64,000 bases of DNA from Pseudomonas morbosilactucae (GTDB taxonomy: Bacteria > Pseudomonadota > Gammaproteobacteria > Pseudomonadales > Pseudomonadaceae), in NCBI RefSeq assembly GCF_023241715.1, contig NZ_JALQCW010000065.1:62001-126000 (forward strand). The letters run 5' to 3'. Every line of letters starts with the position of its first letter. Positions within the stretch are counted from its first letter, which is position 1. The notes beneath the pieces are model-generated. The model ran no database searches and was not told the origin of the DNA. It saw nothing but the letters and a program-made list of their open reading frames with translations. Shown here one piece after another: positions 37,465 through 46,485 of this stretch. Position numbers and translations under genes: made by a program.

Positions 37465-38219
37465 GGCGCGGTACCTTCCTCGGAAATACTCGGCAGGGGT
37501 TTGCGTGCGACCACGTTGACCAGGGTCTCTTCACGCTGGCCCACGGGCGGCGGTTGGCGCAGGCGCAGACGTTCCAGCAGGCCGAAATCCTTGGCGCGGC
37601 TCCACCACAGGTATGGATAAGACACGTTCTGCGGGCCGAATTCAAAACCTTGTTGGCGAATCATGTCCAGGTACTGGGCGGCGCTTTTCTGCACGTGCAT
37701 CGGGTGGCGGAACAGCCAGCGAATCACCCAGGTGTCGATGTAGGCTTCGGTGGATTCGGCGAACAGCAGATAGCCCCCGGGCTTGAGCACGCGGTAGAAC
37801 TCGGCCAGGGCTTTTTCCTGCTCCACCAGGTGGTGGAACGTCTGGTGGCAGAACAGCAGGTCGACGCTGGCGTCCGCTACTTGCAGGGTTGCGCAGTCGC
37901 TGCCGATCAGTTCCACCGGCAGGTTGTGCCGGGCGGCTTCCTCGCCGCTGAGAGTCAGGCTGTGAGGGTCGGCATCCAGGCCGATCAGGCGCTGCGGGGC
38001 GAACACGTGTCGCAGGTACTGGAACGACTTGCCCTGGCCGCAACCGGCGTCCAGCAGCACCGGGTTCTCGGGCAGCGGGGTGTCGAACAGCGAGCGCAGG
38101 TCATTGATTGCCACCCGCAACACGTGATGCTGCCAGGTGTGGCTGCGCAGGAACCAGAAGCCGAAGCGGGTTTCCTCGACGTAACTGCTGCTCAGGTAAG
38201 GCGATGAAGAACTGTTCAT
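37461..38219 (-). CDS. Class I SAM-dependent methyltransferase
   Basis: 252 residues. SAM-binding motif I is LLDAGCGQGKSFQYL near residue 54, followed by the acidic end of beta-2 (IGLDADPHS) and DLLFCHQTFHHLVEQ. A methyl group on the aryl head or an O-methyl ether is a frequent APE decoration, so this is the likely tailoring enzyme, but regiochemistry cannot be read. Four-base overlaps with both neighbours. Confidence 0.85.
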   Translation of the reverse strand: MNSSSSPYLSSSYVEETRFGFWFLRSHTWQHHVLRVAINDLRSLFDTPLPENPVLLDAGCGQGKSFQYLRHVFAPQRLIGLDADPHSLTLSGEEAARHNLPVELIGSDCATLQVADASVDLLFCHQTFHHLVEQEKALAEFYRVLKPGGYLLFAESTEAYIDTWVIRWLFRHPMHVQKSAAQYLDMIRQQGFEFGPQNVSYPYLWWSRAKDFGLLERLRLRQPPPVGQREETLVNVVARKPLPSISEEGTAP

Positions 38220-39463
38220 ACCGGCTCCCGTGCGCAGATTTCCGAGAGCATGCGCAGACGGCGGCGAGCTTCGCTGACGAACGGGTTGCGCTCGTCCCAG
38301 GCGTAGCCGGCGAGGATCGAACTGATCATGCGGCGGATTTCCGGTGAACTGCCCGGGTGAAAGATCACGTCCTGGAAGGTGCCGGCGTACCAGCCTTCGA
38401 CGTAGCAGCGGAAGGTGTCGACGCCGCGTTTCAGGGGCACGGCGAACTCGTTGTTCCAGTCCACGGTTTCACCCTGCAACTGCCGATGCAGGACCCCGGC
38501 GGCCATGCTGGCCGAGCGCATGGCGATGGTCACGCCCGAAGAGAATACCGGGTCGAGGAATTCCGCCGCGTTGCCCAGCAAGGCAAAGCCTGGGCCGTGC
38601 AAGGTGCTGACGTTGGCCGAGTAGCCGCCGATGGTCCGCGCCGGGGTATCCCAGACGGCGTTCTCCAGGACTTTGGCCAGGCTCGGGGTTTCGGCGATAA
38701 AACCCTGCAGCAGGGCATCCAGGTCGGCGCCACGATCGTCGAAGTGCTCCTTGGCCGCGACCACGCCCACCGAGCAGCGGCCGTTGCTGAAAGGGATGGT
38801 CCAGAACCAGACATCACGATGGATTGGGTGGGTGGTGATGAGGATCTTTTCGCGCTCGAAGCGCGGGTGGTCGATGTGATCCTCGACGTGGGTGAACACC
38901 GCCTGGCGCACCGGGAAGTTGGAAGGCGCTTCCAGCTCCAGCAAGCGTGGCAGGACCCGGCCATAACCGCTGGCGTCGAGGACGAAGTCCGCGCTCACGC
39001 GGTACTCGCTGCCGTCTTCGCGACGGGCCAGCAACTGCGGTTGCGGGCCGCTGAAATCGACGCTGACGATCTCCTCGCCGTAGCGTACTTCAACCCCTTG
39101 CAGTGCCGCTTGCTCGGCCAGCAACTGGTCGAAGTCGGCGCGCTGCACCTGGAAAGTGGTGGGTTTGCCGTGGCTGAAGGTGTCGCCGAAATCGAAGGCG
39201 CTGTACTGCTCGCCCCAGGCAAAGGCGGCGCCATTCTTGACTTGAAAACCGGCGGCATTCACTGCGTCGAGCATGCCCGCTTCTTCGACGAAATCCAGGC
39301 AGTGGGACAGCAGGCTTTCACCGATGGAGAAGCGTGGGAAATGCTGGCGCTCGATGATCAGCACATCGTGGCCTTTGCGCTTGAGCAGCGCGGCTGCGAT
39401 AGCGCCTGAAGGGCCGGCGCCGATCACCACGACTTGGCGACGTTGCATTTCAACTGTTGGCAC
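38216..39463 (-). CDS. FAD-dependent oxidoreductase (halogenase/geranylgeranyl-reductase-like)
   Basis: 415 residues. The N-terminal dinucleotide-binding fold is VVVIGAGPSGAIAAALLKRKGHDVLIIER, followed by PRFSIGESLL, the pattern of flavin-dependent halogenases and related monooxygenases. The WxWxIP box that marks true tryptophan halogenases appears only as FWTIPFSN, so an oxidation or hydroxylation of the aryl head is as likely as halogenation. GTG 39463 has AAGGAG five bases upstream and is preferred over ATG 39448. It overlaps the antiporter stop by 14 bases. Confidence 0.82.
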   Translation of the reverse strand: MPTVEMQRRQVVVIGAGPSGAIAAALLKRKGHDVLIIERQHFPRFSIGESLLSHCLDFVEEAGMLDAVNAAGFQVKNGAAFAWGEQYSAFDFGDTFSHGKPTTFQVQRADFDQLLAEQAALQGVEVRYGEEIVSVDFSGPQPQLLARREDGSEYRVSADFVLDASGYGRVLPRLLELEAPSNFPVRQAVFTHVEDHIDHPRFEREKILITTHPIHRDVWFWTIPFSNGRCSVGVVAAKEHFDDRGADLDALLQGFIAETPSLAKVLENAVWDTPARTIGGYSANVSTLHGPGFALLGNAAEFLDPVFSSGVTIAMRSASMAAGVLHRQLQGETVDWNNEFAVPLKRGVDTFRCYVEGWYAGTFQDVIFHPGSSPEIRRMISSILAGYAWDERNPFVSEARRRLRMLSEICAREPV

Positions 39464-40616
39464 TGGGGCTCCTTGCCGGGTCGGCGATGTTCAGGTTCAA
39501 AGGGGGGCGATGCAGGCCGGCCAGGGCCGGCATCAGGGTGGCGATCAGGCCCATGAGCATCAGCGCGAAGTACAGCGCCGGGCTGATCAGCTGTTGTTGC
39601 AGCAGCAGGTTGAGAAACACGATCTCGCTCAACCCGCGGATATTCAGCAGCAGGCTTTCGCGCCAGCGGCTGGCGCCGACGAACGAGGCGCCGGCCCAAC
39701 CCAGGCCCAGCCAGTTGCCCAGCAGTTTGCTGGCGATGGGCAACAGCAGCAGCGCCGCCCATTGCACCGCACCCAGGCTGCTGACGGCGCTGTGCACATC
39801 GATCTGCACGATACCGAACGTGAGGATCAGCGGGATGGCGACAAAGGTCTGCAAGGCGTTCATCCAGGCTGCCTTTAACGGCAGCACCAGGGGCCGCTTG
39901 AGGGCGGCCATGCACAGCAGGTAGCCGATGCCGAAAATCAGCGCATTGAGCTTGTAGTGCTCGGCCACCACCAGCAGGCCGAAGAACCCCAGGCTGTGTA
40001 GCAGCGGCTGGCGCAAGCCCAGGCAACGCAGCAGCAGTGGCAGGCAGGCGCCGGCCAGGGGCAGCAGCAGGCTGCTCAGGTGCAGGCTGCCCTGGGCCAG
40101 GGCGAACAGGCTCCAGCAGGTCAGGTCGATGAGGATCGCGGTCTGCACCAGGCGCCGGGTGGCGGCGGGCGGGTACTGGATGTGCCGCAGGTACAGGTAG
40201 AGCACCGGGATCGCGGTGATGGCGAACAACAGGCCCACCGCCAGGGAGCTGATCCAGGGCTGGGGTGGCAGCAGCCAGAACGCCGCCGCCAGGCCACAGG
40301 CGAAGGGAATGCAAAAGCTTGGCAGGGCAATCTTCAGGCTCTGGCGATCCAGGCGCAGGTCGATCACGTCACTGAGGATGTGCCCCAGCAACAGGGCGAA
40401 GCTCAGGCTGTAGAGATTTTTCAGCCAGGTCGGCGACACCAGCTGGGCGCCGCTCAGCTGCCAATGGGGCTCGACCCACAGCAGCATCAGCAGCGGCAGG
40501 CCGAAGGTCGCCAGGAGCAACTGGCTGACGATGGGGATTAGCCCGAAGCGGCGCCCAAGCAGAGTGGCCAGGGCGAACAGGGCCAGGGCCATAAGCCAGA
40601 ACAGCAGGGTCAGCAT
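39450..40616 (-). CDS. Kef/NhaP-like cation:proton antiporter inside the pigment operon
   Basis: A 388-residue membrane protein with about 12 hydrophobic segments and the outline of the Na/H exchanger family (PF00999). A helix with FAITAIPVLYLYLRH takes the place of the usual SATSxA helix. QTAILIDLTCWSLFAL takes the place of the IDD ion-binding helix, with the second Asp replaced by Leu. The C-terminal NIRGLSEIVFLNLLLQQ resembles the RGE helix. It has no TrkA domain. It overlaps the MMPL stop by seven bases and the FAD-oxidoreductase start, so it is an integral operon member. Its ion and role in pigment biology are unknown. Confidence 0.8.
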   Translation of the reverse strand: MLTLLFWLMALALFALATLLGRRFGLIPIVSQLLLATFGLPLLMLLWVEPHWQLSGAQLVSPTWLKNLYSLSFALLLGHILSDVIDLRLDRQSLKIALPSFCIPFACGLAAAFWLLPPQPWISSLAVGLLFAITAIPVLYLYLRHIQYPPAATRRLVQTAILIDLTCWSLFALAQGSLHLSSLLLPLAGACLPLLLRCLGLRQPLLHSLGFFGLLVVAEHYKLNALIFGIGYLLCMAALKRPLVLPLKAAWMNALQTFVAIPLILTFGIVQIDVHSAVSSLGAVQWAALLLLPIASKLLGNWLGLGWAGASFVGASRWRESLLLNIRGLSEIVFLNLLLQQQLISPALYFALMLMGLIATLMPALAGLHRPPLNLNIADPARSPSANS

Positions 40617-42949
40617 GGGTTGCTCTCCACGGCGGCGGCATGTTTCTGCTGCCCGGCCCAAGGCGCGAGGATAAAGCTGAAGGCCAGCCCCAGGCTCACC
40701 GACAGGCCGAAGTTGCTGACCGCCGGGGTGCTGGAGATTGCCAGCAAGCCGAAGGACAGCCACGTGGTCAGCGCCGCCAGCAAGGTGCCCAGCAGGCTCA
40801 CCGCGGCACCGCCGATCTGCTCGCGCATGAGGATCGCGTAATCGACGCTGATGGCCGTCACCAGCAACAGGCCGAACAGGCTGAAGAGGGTCAGGGGTTG
40901 GCCCAGCCAGCCCAGGCTGGCCAGGCTGCACAGGGCCGCCAGCAGTGGCAGGGCAACGATGCGCAGGGCACCGCCGAGGCCGAAGGGCAGGATCAACAGC
41001 AGCACGATCAAGACGCAAGACGCCAGCTTGAGTTCGGCGGCGCTGATCTGCGTGGCGGCAAACACCCGGTTCAGCTCACCCAGTCGATCCACCAGTTGCA
41101 CCCCGGGCAGGTCCGCTGCCTGGACCCGCAGCAGGGCGGCGTCATTCAAGCCCTGCAGGCTGACCATGGCGGCCACGCCCTCGGCACTGGACCCCAGCCA
41201 CAAGGGGCGATACGGCTCGGCCAACGGGCCGCTGAGGGCCGCGTCAATGTCCTGGGTCGGCAGGTTTTGCAGCTGCATCAGCTCGCTTTGCAGGGCCGTA
41301 GGCGGCACGCCCAAGTCCAGCAGTGGTTGCCAGAAGCGCGGCAGTTGCCCAAGGGCATCGCGCACTTGCTGTTGCTCGCTCGGCAGGCTGAGCAACTGGT
41401 TCAGGGCCAGGTAGCCCTGGAGCTTGCCCAGGTTGACCAGGGCTTGCAGGCGTTCGCTCAGGGCGGCTTGGCGCTCCAGCAGTTGCTGTTGGTCGGCGGC
41501 GCGCACCAGGAAGAACTGGCTGGTGGGCTGGTAGCCGGTGATCCGTGCAATGGCCTGGGCCTCGCTCTGCAATTGCGGCGGCGCACCGACCCATTGGCGG
41601 ATGTCGTTCTTGGTGCTGAGCTGCCACAAGCCGCCGGCACAAAAGGCCAGCAGCAGGACCAGCAGCACCGGGCTTGGCAGGCGCTTGAGCAACGCCTCGC
41701 GCAGCGTGAGCAAAGCCGCCGCCAGGCGCAGCGGCCATTGGGCCGGGCGCAGGTCGGCTCCCTTGAGCAGCGCCGGCAGCAGGCACACCGCCGACAGGTA
41801 GGCGCCCAGCAGCCCGGCCGCGGAGAACACGGCGATCTGGGTCAGCGCCGGGAAGGGTGTCCAGGCCAGGGCCAGGTAGCCGATGCAACTGGTGGCCAGG
41901 CTCAGGCTCAGCCCGGGCAGGGTCAGGCGCAGGGCCGGCCAGCTGTGCCAGGGTTTCAGGCTCCAGCTTTTCGACAAGTAATGCAGGGGGTAATCCACGG
42001 CGACGCCGATCAGGCTCGACCCCAGCACCAGGGTCATTACGTGCATGTGGCCGAACAGGGCGACACAGGCCACGGCACCGAACAGCATGCCCACCAGCAC
42101 CGGAACGAACGCCAGCAAGACTCGCCAGCGCCGGAACGCCAGCAACAGCAGCAACAGAATGCCCACGGTGGCGCCGCCGCCGACCCAGGTGATTTCCCGG
42201 GTGGCTTGTTGCTGGCCATTGGCGGCATACAGCAGGCCGCTGGCGGCGAGCAGTTGCACATCGGCTTGGGCGGCCTGGGCACGGCTCTGTTGCAGCAGCT
42301 CGGCGACCTTCAATGGCAGGTGCATGTCGAAGGCGTCGCCGGTGGTGCGAGCCCGCAGCAGCACCCAGCTTTTGCCGTCGGCATCGGCCACCAGCGCGCC
42401 GCTGCCGATGTCCAGTTGCACCGCGCCGCGTTGTGGCTGGCTGTTCTGGATGCGTCCGGTCAAACCCAGCCAATCGTCCTGGCTGGGCACCAGGCTGAAG
42501 CCGCTGAACGGGTCGAACAGGGCCTGTACCCGCTGCTGGATAAACGCCACGGGCTGTTCTGTCAGTTGCTGGCGATCAGCGGGCGAGAGCATCGCCAGGC
42601 GGCCCTGGAGCAACTGCTGACGCAAGGCCGGAAGGTCGGCCTGGAGGTTCCACTGGACCTTCTCGAACAGGCCGCTGGCGACAAAGTTCGCGCTCAATTG
42701 CTGGGCCATTGCAATCGCTTGCTGGCGCTCGGCGTGGCCCACCAGCACCAGCATTTCGCGGTTCAGCGGTTCCTGCATGCGCTGTTCGGCCTTGAGCTCC
42801 AGGGCGTCGGGCGCGGTGCCGGGCACCAATTCCATGAGGTTGGCCGACAACGGGGCGCCGTGGCGCCATTGCCAGCCGGCCAGGGCCAGCACGGCCACCA
42901 GCAGGATCAGGAACAGCCGTGGCAGCCAGCGTTCATTGAGCAAAGTCAT
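40610..42949 (-). CDS. MMPL/RND-family exporter of the aryl polyene operon
   Basis: A 779-residue membrane protein with two repeats of one helix, a large periplasmic domain, and five helices. The family signature appears in GSSLIGVAVDYPLHYLSKSW (first half) and LLLVTAISVDYAILMREQ (second half), each with the Asp-Tyr of the proton-relay helix. Such proteins in APE clusters are taken to move the pigment-lipid from the inner membrane towards the periplasm. Corresponds in position to ApeM. It overlaps the LolA-like gene by 17 bases and the antiporter by seven. Confidence 0.88.
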   Translation of the reverse strand: MTLLNERWLPRLFLILLVAVLALAGWQWRHGAPLSANLMELVPGTAPDALELKAEQRMQEPLNREMLVLVGHAERQQAIAMAQQLSANFVASGLFEKVQWNLQADLPALRQQLLQGRLAMLSPADRQQLTEQPVAFIQQRVQALFDPFSGFSLVPSQDDWLGLTGRIQNSQPQRGAVQLDIGSGALVADADGKSWVLLRARTTGDAFDMHLPLKVAELLQQSRAQAAQADVQLLAASGLLYAANGQQQATREITWVGGGATVGILLLLLLAFRRWRVLLAFVPVLVGMLFGAVACVALFGHMHVMTLVLGSSLIGVAVDYPLHYLSKSWSLKPWHSWPALRLTLPGLSLSLATSCIGYLALAWTPFPALTQIAVFSAAGLLGAYLSAVCLLPALLKGADLRPAQWPLRLAAALLTLREALLKRLPSPVLLVLLLAFCAGGLWQLSTKNDIRQWVGAPPQLQSEAQAIARITGYQPTSQFFLVRAADQQQLLERQAALSERLQALVNLGKLQGYLALNQLLSLPSEQQQVRDALGQLPRFWQPLLDLGVPPTALQSELMQLQNLPTQDIDAALSGPLAEPYRPLWLGSSAEGVAAMVSLQGLNDAALLRVQAADLPGVQLVDRLGELNRVFAATQISAAELKLASCVLIVLLLILPFGLGGALRIVALPLLAALCSLASLGWLGQPLTLFSLFGLLLVTAISVDYAILMREQIGGAAVSLLGTLLAALTTWLSFGLLAISSTPAVSNFGLSVSLGLAFSFILAPWAGQQKHAAAVESNPC

Positions 42950-43601
42950 GTTGCTCCGCCGGGCTCAAAGGTAGCGCGCTGCTGCTGTCGTGCAGGGTCA
43001 GCAAGGTGCTGTCGCCCTGGGTTTCCAGCAGTTCGATGCGTTGCACCAGCTCGCCGCCGTCGATGCGGATCTCGGTGAAGATCTGTTTGAGCAGTAACGA
43101 GCGTGGCGTCAGGGTCAGTTGCCAGTCGTTGGCCTGGCCTTTCAGGGCCAGTTCGAAGTCGCGCTGCAGGCCGCTGCTGTCGCCTTGCAGCACGGCGAGG
43201 AACAGGCGGTTCTGTTCGGCGCCGGCGCTTTTGTTCGGCAGCAGTTGCCAGCCGCTGGGATCGCGGCGGGCGATGCCTTGGCCGTTGATGCGGTAGTCCT
43301 GCTGCAACGGGGTTTTCAGCAGCCAGAGCAGGCCGTGGTTTTTCGCCAGGACAAAGGTGCCCTTGCTGGTCAGCGGTTGTGGCAGGGCGCGCAGGTGTTT
43401 TTCCTGGATGAAGTGGCCGTGGATGACGTCAGGCTTGGCCAATTGCTCGCTCAGTTGTTGCAGGTCGAAAGCCTGGGCCTGGCTCGGCAGCGCCCACAGC
43501 GCGAACACGACAGGAGCGAGCACGCTCGTGAAAAACCCGAGCACGCGGCGGCGCATCAGGCGGGCCGGCCTGTCGTTGAGGCTTTTCGCCGGCAGGTTCA
43601 T
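42933..43601 (-). CDS. LolA-like periplasmic carrier
   Basis: 222 residues with a signal peptide; the twin-arginine-like start (PARLMRRRVLGFFTS) is probably only a basic n-region. The mature part has the LolA-type sequence LAKPDVIHGHFIQEKHLRALPQPLTSKGTF. It probably shuttles the hydrophobic APE-lipid through the periplasm between the MMPL exporter and the DUF3261 lipoprotein. ATG 43601 forms an ATGA overlap with the thioesterase stop. Confidence 0.85.
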   Translation of the reverse strand: MNLPAKSLNDRPARLMRRRVLGFFTSVLAPVVFALWALPSQAQAFDLQQLSEQLAKPDVIHGHFIQEKHLRALPQPLTSKGTFVLAKNHGLLWLLKTPLQQDYRINGQGIARRDPSGWQLLPNKSAGAEQNRLFLAVLQGDSSGLQRDFELALKGQANDWQLTLTPRSLLLKQIFTEIRIDGGELVQRIELLETQGDSTLLTLHDSSSALPLSPAEQHDFAQ

Positions 43602-44023
43602 GACAGGGCCCTTGCGACGGCGTCGGTGAACACCCTGGGTGACGCCAGCTGCATCTCGCGGCTGGCCATGTCCACCGCCACCTGCACCGAGCTGGCGCGG
43701 GTCAGGCGTTCGCCGCTGGCCAGGTCGGTGATCAGGTAGTTGATCTTCAGCCGGTTCTCCCACTCCACCAGGCTGGCGCGCACGTTCAGCGTCTGGCCGA
43801 ACACCGCGCCGCGCACGTAGCGCAGTTGCAGGTCGATTACCGGCCAGGCGTAGCCCGACTCGACCATGGCCGTGTAGTTGTGGCCGATCTTGTCGAGCAG
43901 CGCGCAGCGCGCCACTTCCAGGTATTTGACGTAGTGCCCGTGCCAGACGACGTGCATGGTGTCGACGTCGAAAAACGGCACCAGGATCTCGGTGTCGGCG
44001 TGCAGAAAGCCTTTGCTACGCAT
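43598..44023 (-). CDS. 4HBT-family acyl-CoA/ACP thioesterase
   Basis: A YbgC-like hotdog thioesterase of 141 residues. The family active-site motif is FFDVDTMHVVWHGHYVKYLEVAR near residue 17, with the catalytic Asp. It should release or edit acyl chains during APE synthesis and corresponds in position to ApeK. ATG 44023 lies inside the end of the ammonia-lyase gene (8-base overlap); the open frame to 44191 is a read-through of that gene in another frame. Confidence 0.88.
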   Translation of the reverse strand: MRSKGFLHADTEILVPFFDVDTMHVVWHGHYVKYLEVARCALLDKIGHNYTAMVESGYAWPVIDLQLRYVRGAVFGQTLNVRASLVEWENRLKINYLITDLASGERLTRASSVQVAVDMASREMQLASPRVFTDAVARALS

Positions 44024-45560
44024 GCAGCCTCCAGTGTTGCTCGGCGATGCGTTGCAGGCACAGGCGCAGCTCGCTTTCCAGGGCGCGGTCTTCGATGACC
44101 GGCGGGAAGTCCTTGGCCAGGTCGACATGCATGGCGGCCAGGGCCGGTGGCAAGGGTCGGGCATCCTCGGCCTGGGCTCGCAGCCACACACCTTGATGGG
44201 CGGCCAGCAGGGTGGCGGCGGCGACCTGTTCGGTCAGCTCCAGTACGCGGATCGCATCGCGGGCGGCGATGGTGCCCATGCTCACCTTGTCCTGGTTGTG
44301 GCACTCGGTGGAGCGCGAGAACACGCTGGCCGGCATGGTGTTTTTCAGGGCCTCGGCGGTCCAGGCGCTGGTGCCGATCTGCACCGCCTTGAAGCCGTGG
44401 TTGAGCATGGCGCGCTCAGCGCTGGCGCCCGACAGGTTGCTCGGCAGGCCGTGGTTGTAACGCACGTCCACCAGCAGGGCCAATTGCCGGTCCAGCAGGT
44501 CGGCGACGTTGGCCACCAGGGTCTTCAGGCTGTCCATGGCGAACGCGATATGCCCGCCATAGAAGTGCCCGCCGTGCAGCACGCGCTCGGCTTCGGCGTC
44601 GATGATCGGGTTGTCGTTGGCGCTGTTGAGCTCGGTCTCGATAAACGAGCGCAGCCAGTTCAGGCTGTCCGCCAGCACCCCCAGCACATGGGGCGCGCAG
44701 CGCAGGGAATAGCGGTCCTGCAGGCGGTGCAGGGGCGCGGTCGGTGCGTCGATCGCCAGGTCCTGGCGCAGCCAGGCGGCCACTTGCATCTGCCCCGGGT
44801 GCGGCTTGGCGGCGAACAGGCGCTCGTCGAAGTGCTCGGGGTTGCCTTGCAGGGCTACCACGTTCAGCGCGGTGATGCGGGTGGCCAGTTGCAGCAGGTA
44901 ATCGGCGCGGGCAAAGGCCAGGCACGCCAGGCCAGTCATCACTGCCGTGCCGTTCATCAGCGCCAGGGCTTCTTTCGGGCGCAATACCAGCGGCTCCCAG
45001 CCCAGCTCACGGTGCACGTCGGCCGCCTGGCGGCGTTCGCCGCGGAACATCACTTCACGCTCGCCGGACAAAGTCGCGGCCACGTAAGACAACGGCGTCA
45101 GGTCACCGCTGGCGCCGACCGAGCCCTCTTCCGGGATCAACGGCAGGACGTCGTGGTGGAGGAAGGCCTGCAGGCGCTCCAACAGCTCCACGCGGACCCC
45201 GGACACACCGTGGCACAAGGACTGCAAACGGGCCGCCAGCACGGCACGGGTGGCTTGGGCGTCCAGCAGCTTGCCCAGGCCGCAACCGTGGAAGGTGTAC
45301 AGATGACGTGGCAGCGCCTCGACGTGCTGCAGGGGCACTGCCACCACGCAGGAGTCGCCGTAACCGGTGGTCACGCCGTAGATCACCCCTTCCTTGTCCA
45401 GCAGGGAGTCGAGGAACTGCGCGCCCTTGGCGATGCGCTGGCGGAACTGGGGGGCGTCCTGCAGCTGTGTCGGGGCCTGGCGGTTGGCCAGGGCACGGAC
45501 GTCTTCAATGCGCAGCGGGCGTTCGCCGAAGGTTACCGGCTCAAACGGATGGGTCGTCAT
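44016..45560 (-). CDS. MIO-dependent aromatic amino-acid ammonia-lyase (HAL/PAL/TAL family)
   Basis: 514 residues. The self-forming MIO electrophile comes from Ala-Ser-Gly in EEGSVGASGDLTPLSYVA near residue 148. The catalytic-Tyr loop VIYGVTTGYGD near residue 55, QDRYSLRCAPHVLG near residue 285, and GGHFYGGHIAFAMD are all conserved. The selectivity loop reads LYTFHGCGLG, unlike the Ser-His of HutH, so histidine is not the obvious substrate. Within an APE operon it probably makes cinnamate or 4-coumarate as the aryl starter. Often mislabelled HutH; no hut genes are nearby. Confidence 0.88.
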   Translation of the reverse strand: MTTHPFEPVTFGERPLRIEDVRALANRQAPTQLQDAPQFRQRIAKGAQFLDSLLDKEGVIYGVTTGYGDSCVVAVPLQHVEALPRHLYTFHGCGLGKLLDAQATRAVLAARLQSLCHGVSGVRVELLERLQAFLHHDVLPLIPEEGSVGASGDLTPLSYVAATLSGEREVMFRGERRQAADVHRELGWEPLVLRPKEALALMNGTAVMTGLACLAFARADYLLQLATRITALNVVALQGNPEHFDERLFAAKPHPGQMQVAAWLRQDLAIDAPTAPLHRLQDRYSLRCAPHVLGVLADSLNWLRSFIETELNSANDNPIIDAEAERVLHGGHFYGGHIAFAMDSLKTLVANVADLLDRQLALLVDVRYNHGLPSNLSGASAERAMLNHGFKAVQIGTSAWTAEALKNTMPASVFSRSTECHNQDKVSMGTIAARDAIRVLELTEQVAAATLLAAHQGVWLRAQAEDARPLPPALAAMHVDLAKDFPPVIEDRALESELRLCLQRIAEQHWRLHA

Positions 45561-46485
45561 CGGTCTTCCAGAATGGGTAAAAGTTGAACCATTGTTGCGG
45601 TGCTTCCAGGCAGTACTGGGCCAGGCGTTCGGCGTAGCGCGCAGTCCACTGGGCAATCACCTGTTCGCGGTCACTGCGCTTCCAGACCACGGCCTGGGTA
45701 AAGGGTTCGAGGATCACCCGGTAGCGCCCGTTGTTTTTCAGGCACAGCAGCAGGTTGACCGGGCACTTCAAGAGCCCGGCGAGCAACCAGGGACCCTGGG
45801 GAAAGGCCGCCGGATGGCCAAGGAAGTCCACCCGTACGTTACGCCCGCCATGCAGCGGCACGCGGTCGCCGGCGATCGCCAGCCACTCGCCACGGTCCAG
45901 GCGCTGGCTCAGCTGCAGCATGATTGCCGGGTCCAGCTCGCTGACCTGGATCAGCCGCAAGTTGGTGGCTCCAGCCTCGCCCAGCAGGCGGTTGAAGCGT
46001 TCGGCGTGCTTGGTGTGCACCAGCACGTTCATGGTCACTTGTTCGCCCAGCTCGGCCAGGGCGCGGCAGACCTCCAGGTTGCCCAGGTGCGCACCCACCA
46101 GCATTTGCCCGCGCTCGCCGCGCAATTGGTTGCGCAACAGGGCCGGGTCGACGATTTCAATCTGCTCCAGGCGCAGCTTGCCGTTCCATACGTCGAGCTT
46201 GTCCAGCAGGGCGTCGGCAAACGCCATGAACTGGCCAAACACTCGCCAGTGAGTGGGGCGCAACTCGGCGCGGCCGCTCCAGCTCGCCAGCCGTTCCTGG
46301 TACTGCCAGGCGCTGCGCCGGGCACTGCGGCCGAACAGGAAAAAGTACAGCACGATGCCGTGCAGCACCGGGCTCAGCACCCGGCGGCCCAGCACCCGGA
46401 CGCCGAAGGCGGTGAGCTTCATCAGCCAGAAGCTGCCGCGCTCCTCATGCTTGGCCCAGTGCTGCGGTGTCTGTTCCTGGCTCAT
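45541..46485 (-). CDS. LpxL/HtrB-like lipid acyltransferase
   Basis: A 314-residue member of the lysophospholipid/lipid A acyltransferase family, with an N-terminal membrane anchor. The HX4D/E-type motif is GAHLGNLEVCRALAELGE near residue 127, and FPQGPWLLAGLLKCPV follows near residue 235. It may attach the polyene chain to a lipid or glycan carrier. With the adjacent GT2 gene it corresponds to ApeJ-type functions. ATG 46485 overlaps the glycosyltransferase stop by four bases. Confidence 0.85.
   Translation of the reverse strand: MSQEQTPQHWAKHEERGSFWLMKLTAFGVRVLGRRVLSPVLHGIVLYFFLFGRSARRSAWQYQERLASWSGRAELRPTHWRVFGQFMAFADALLDKLDVWNGKLRLEQIEIVDPALLRNQLRGERGQMLVGAHLGNLEVCRALAELGEQVTMNVLVHTKHAERFNRLLGEAGATNLRLIQVSELDPAIMLQLSQRLDRGEWLAIAGDRVPLHGGRNVRVDFLGHPAAFPQGPWLLAGLLKCPVNLLLCLKNNGRYRVILEPFTQAVVWKRSDREQVIAQWTARYAERLAQYCLEAPQQWFNFYPFWKTDDDPSV

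Noticed and set aside
40640..43078. An 812-codon plus-strand frame over the MMPL gene
   Set aside because: Gln/Gly/Ala-rich antisense of a real membrane protein; no start context and no domain.
44016..45560. Histidine utilisation gene hutH
   Set aside because: The substrate loop differs, no hutU/hutI/hutG is near, and the gene is coupled to APE biosynthesis genes.
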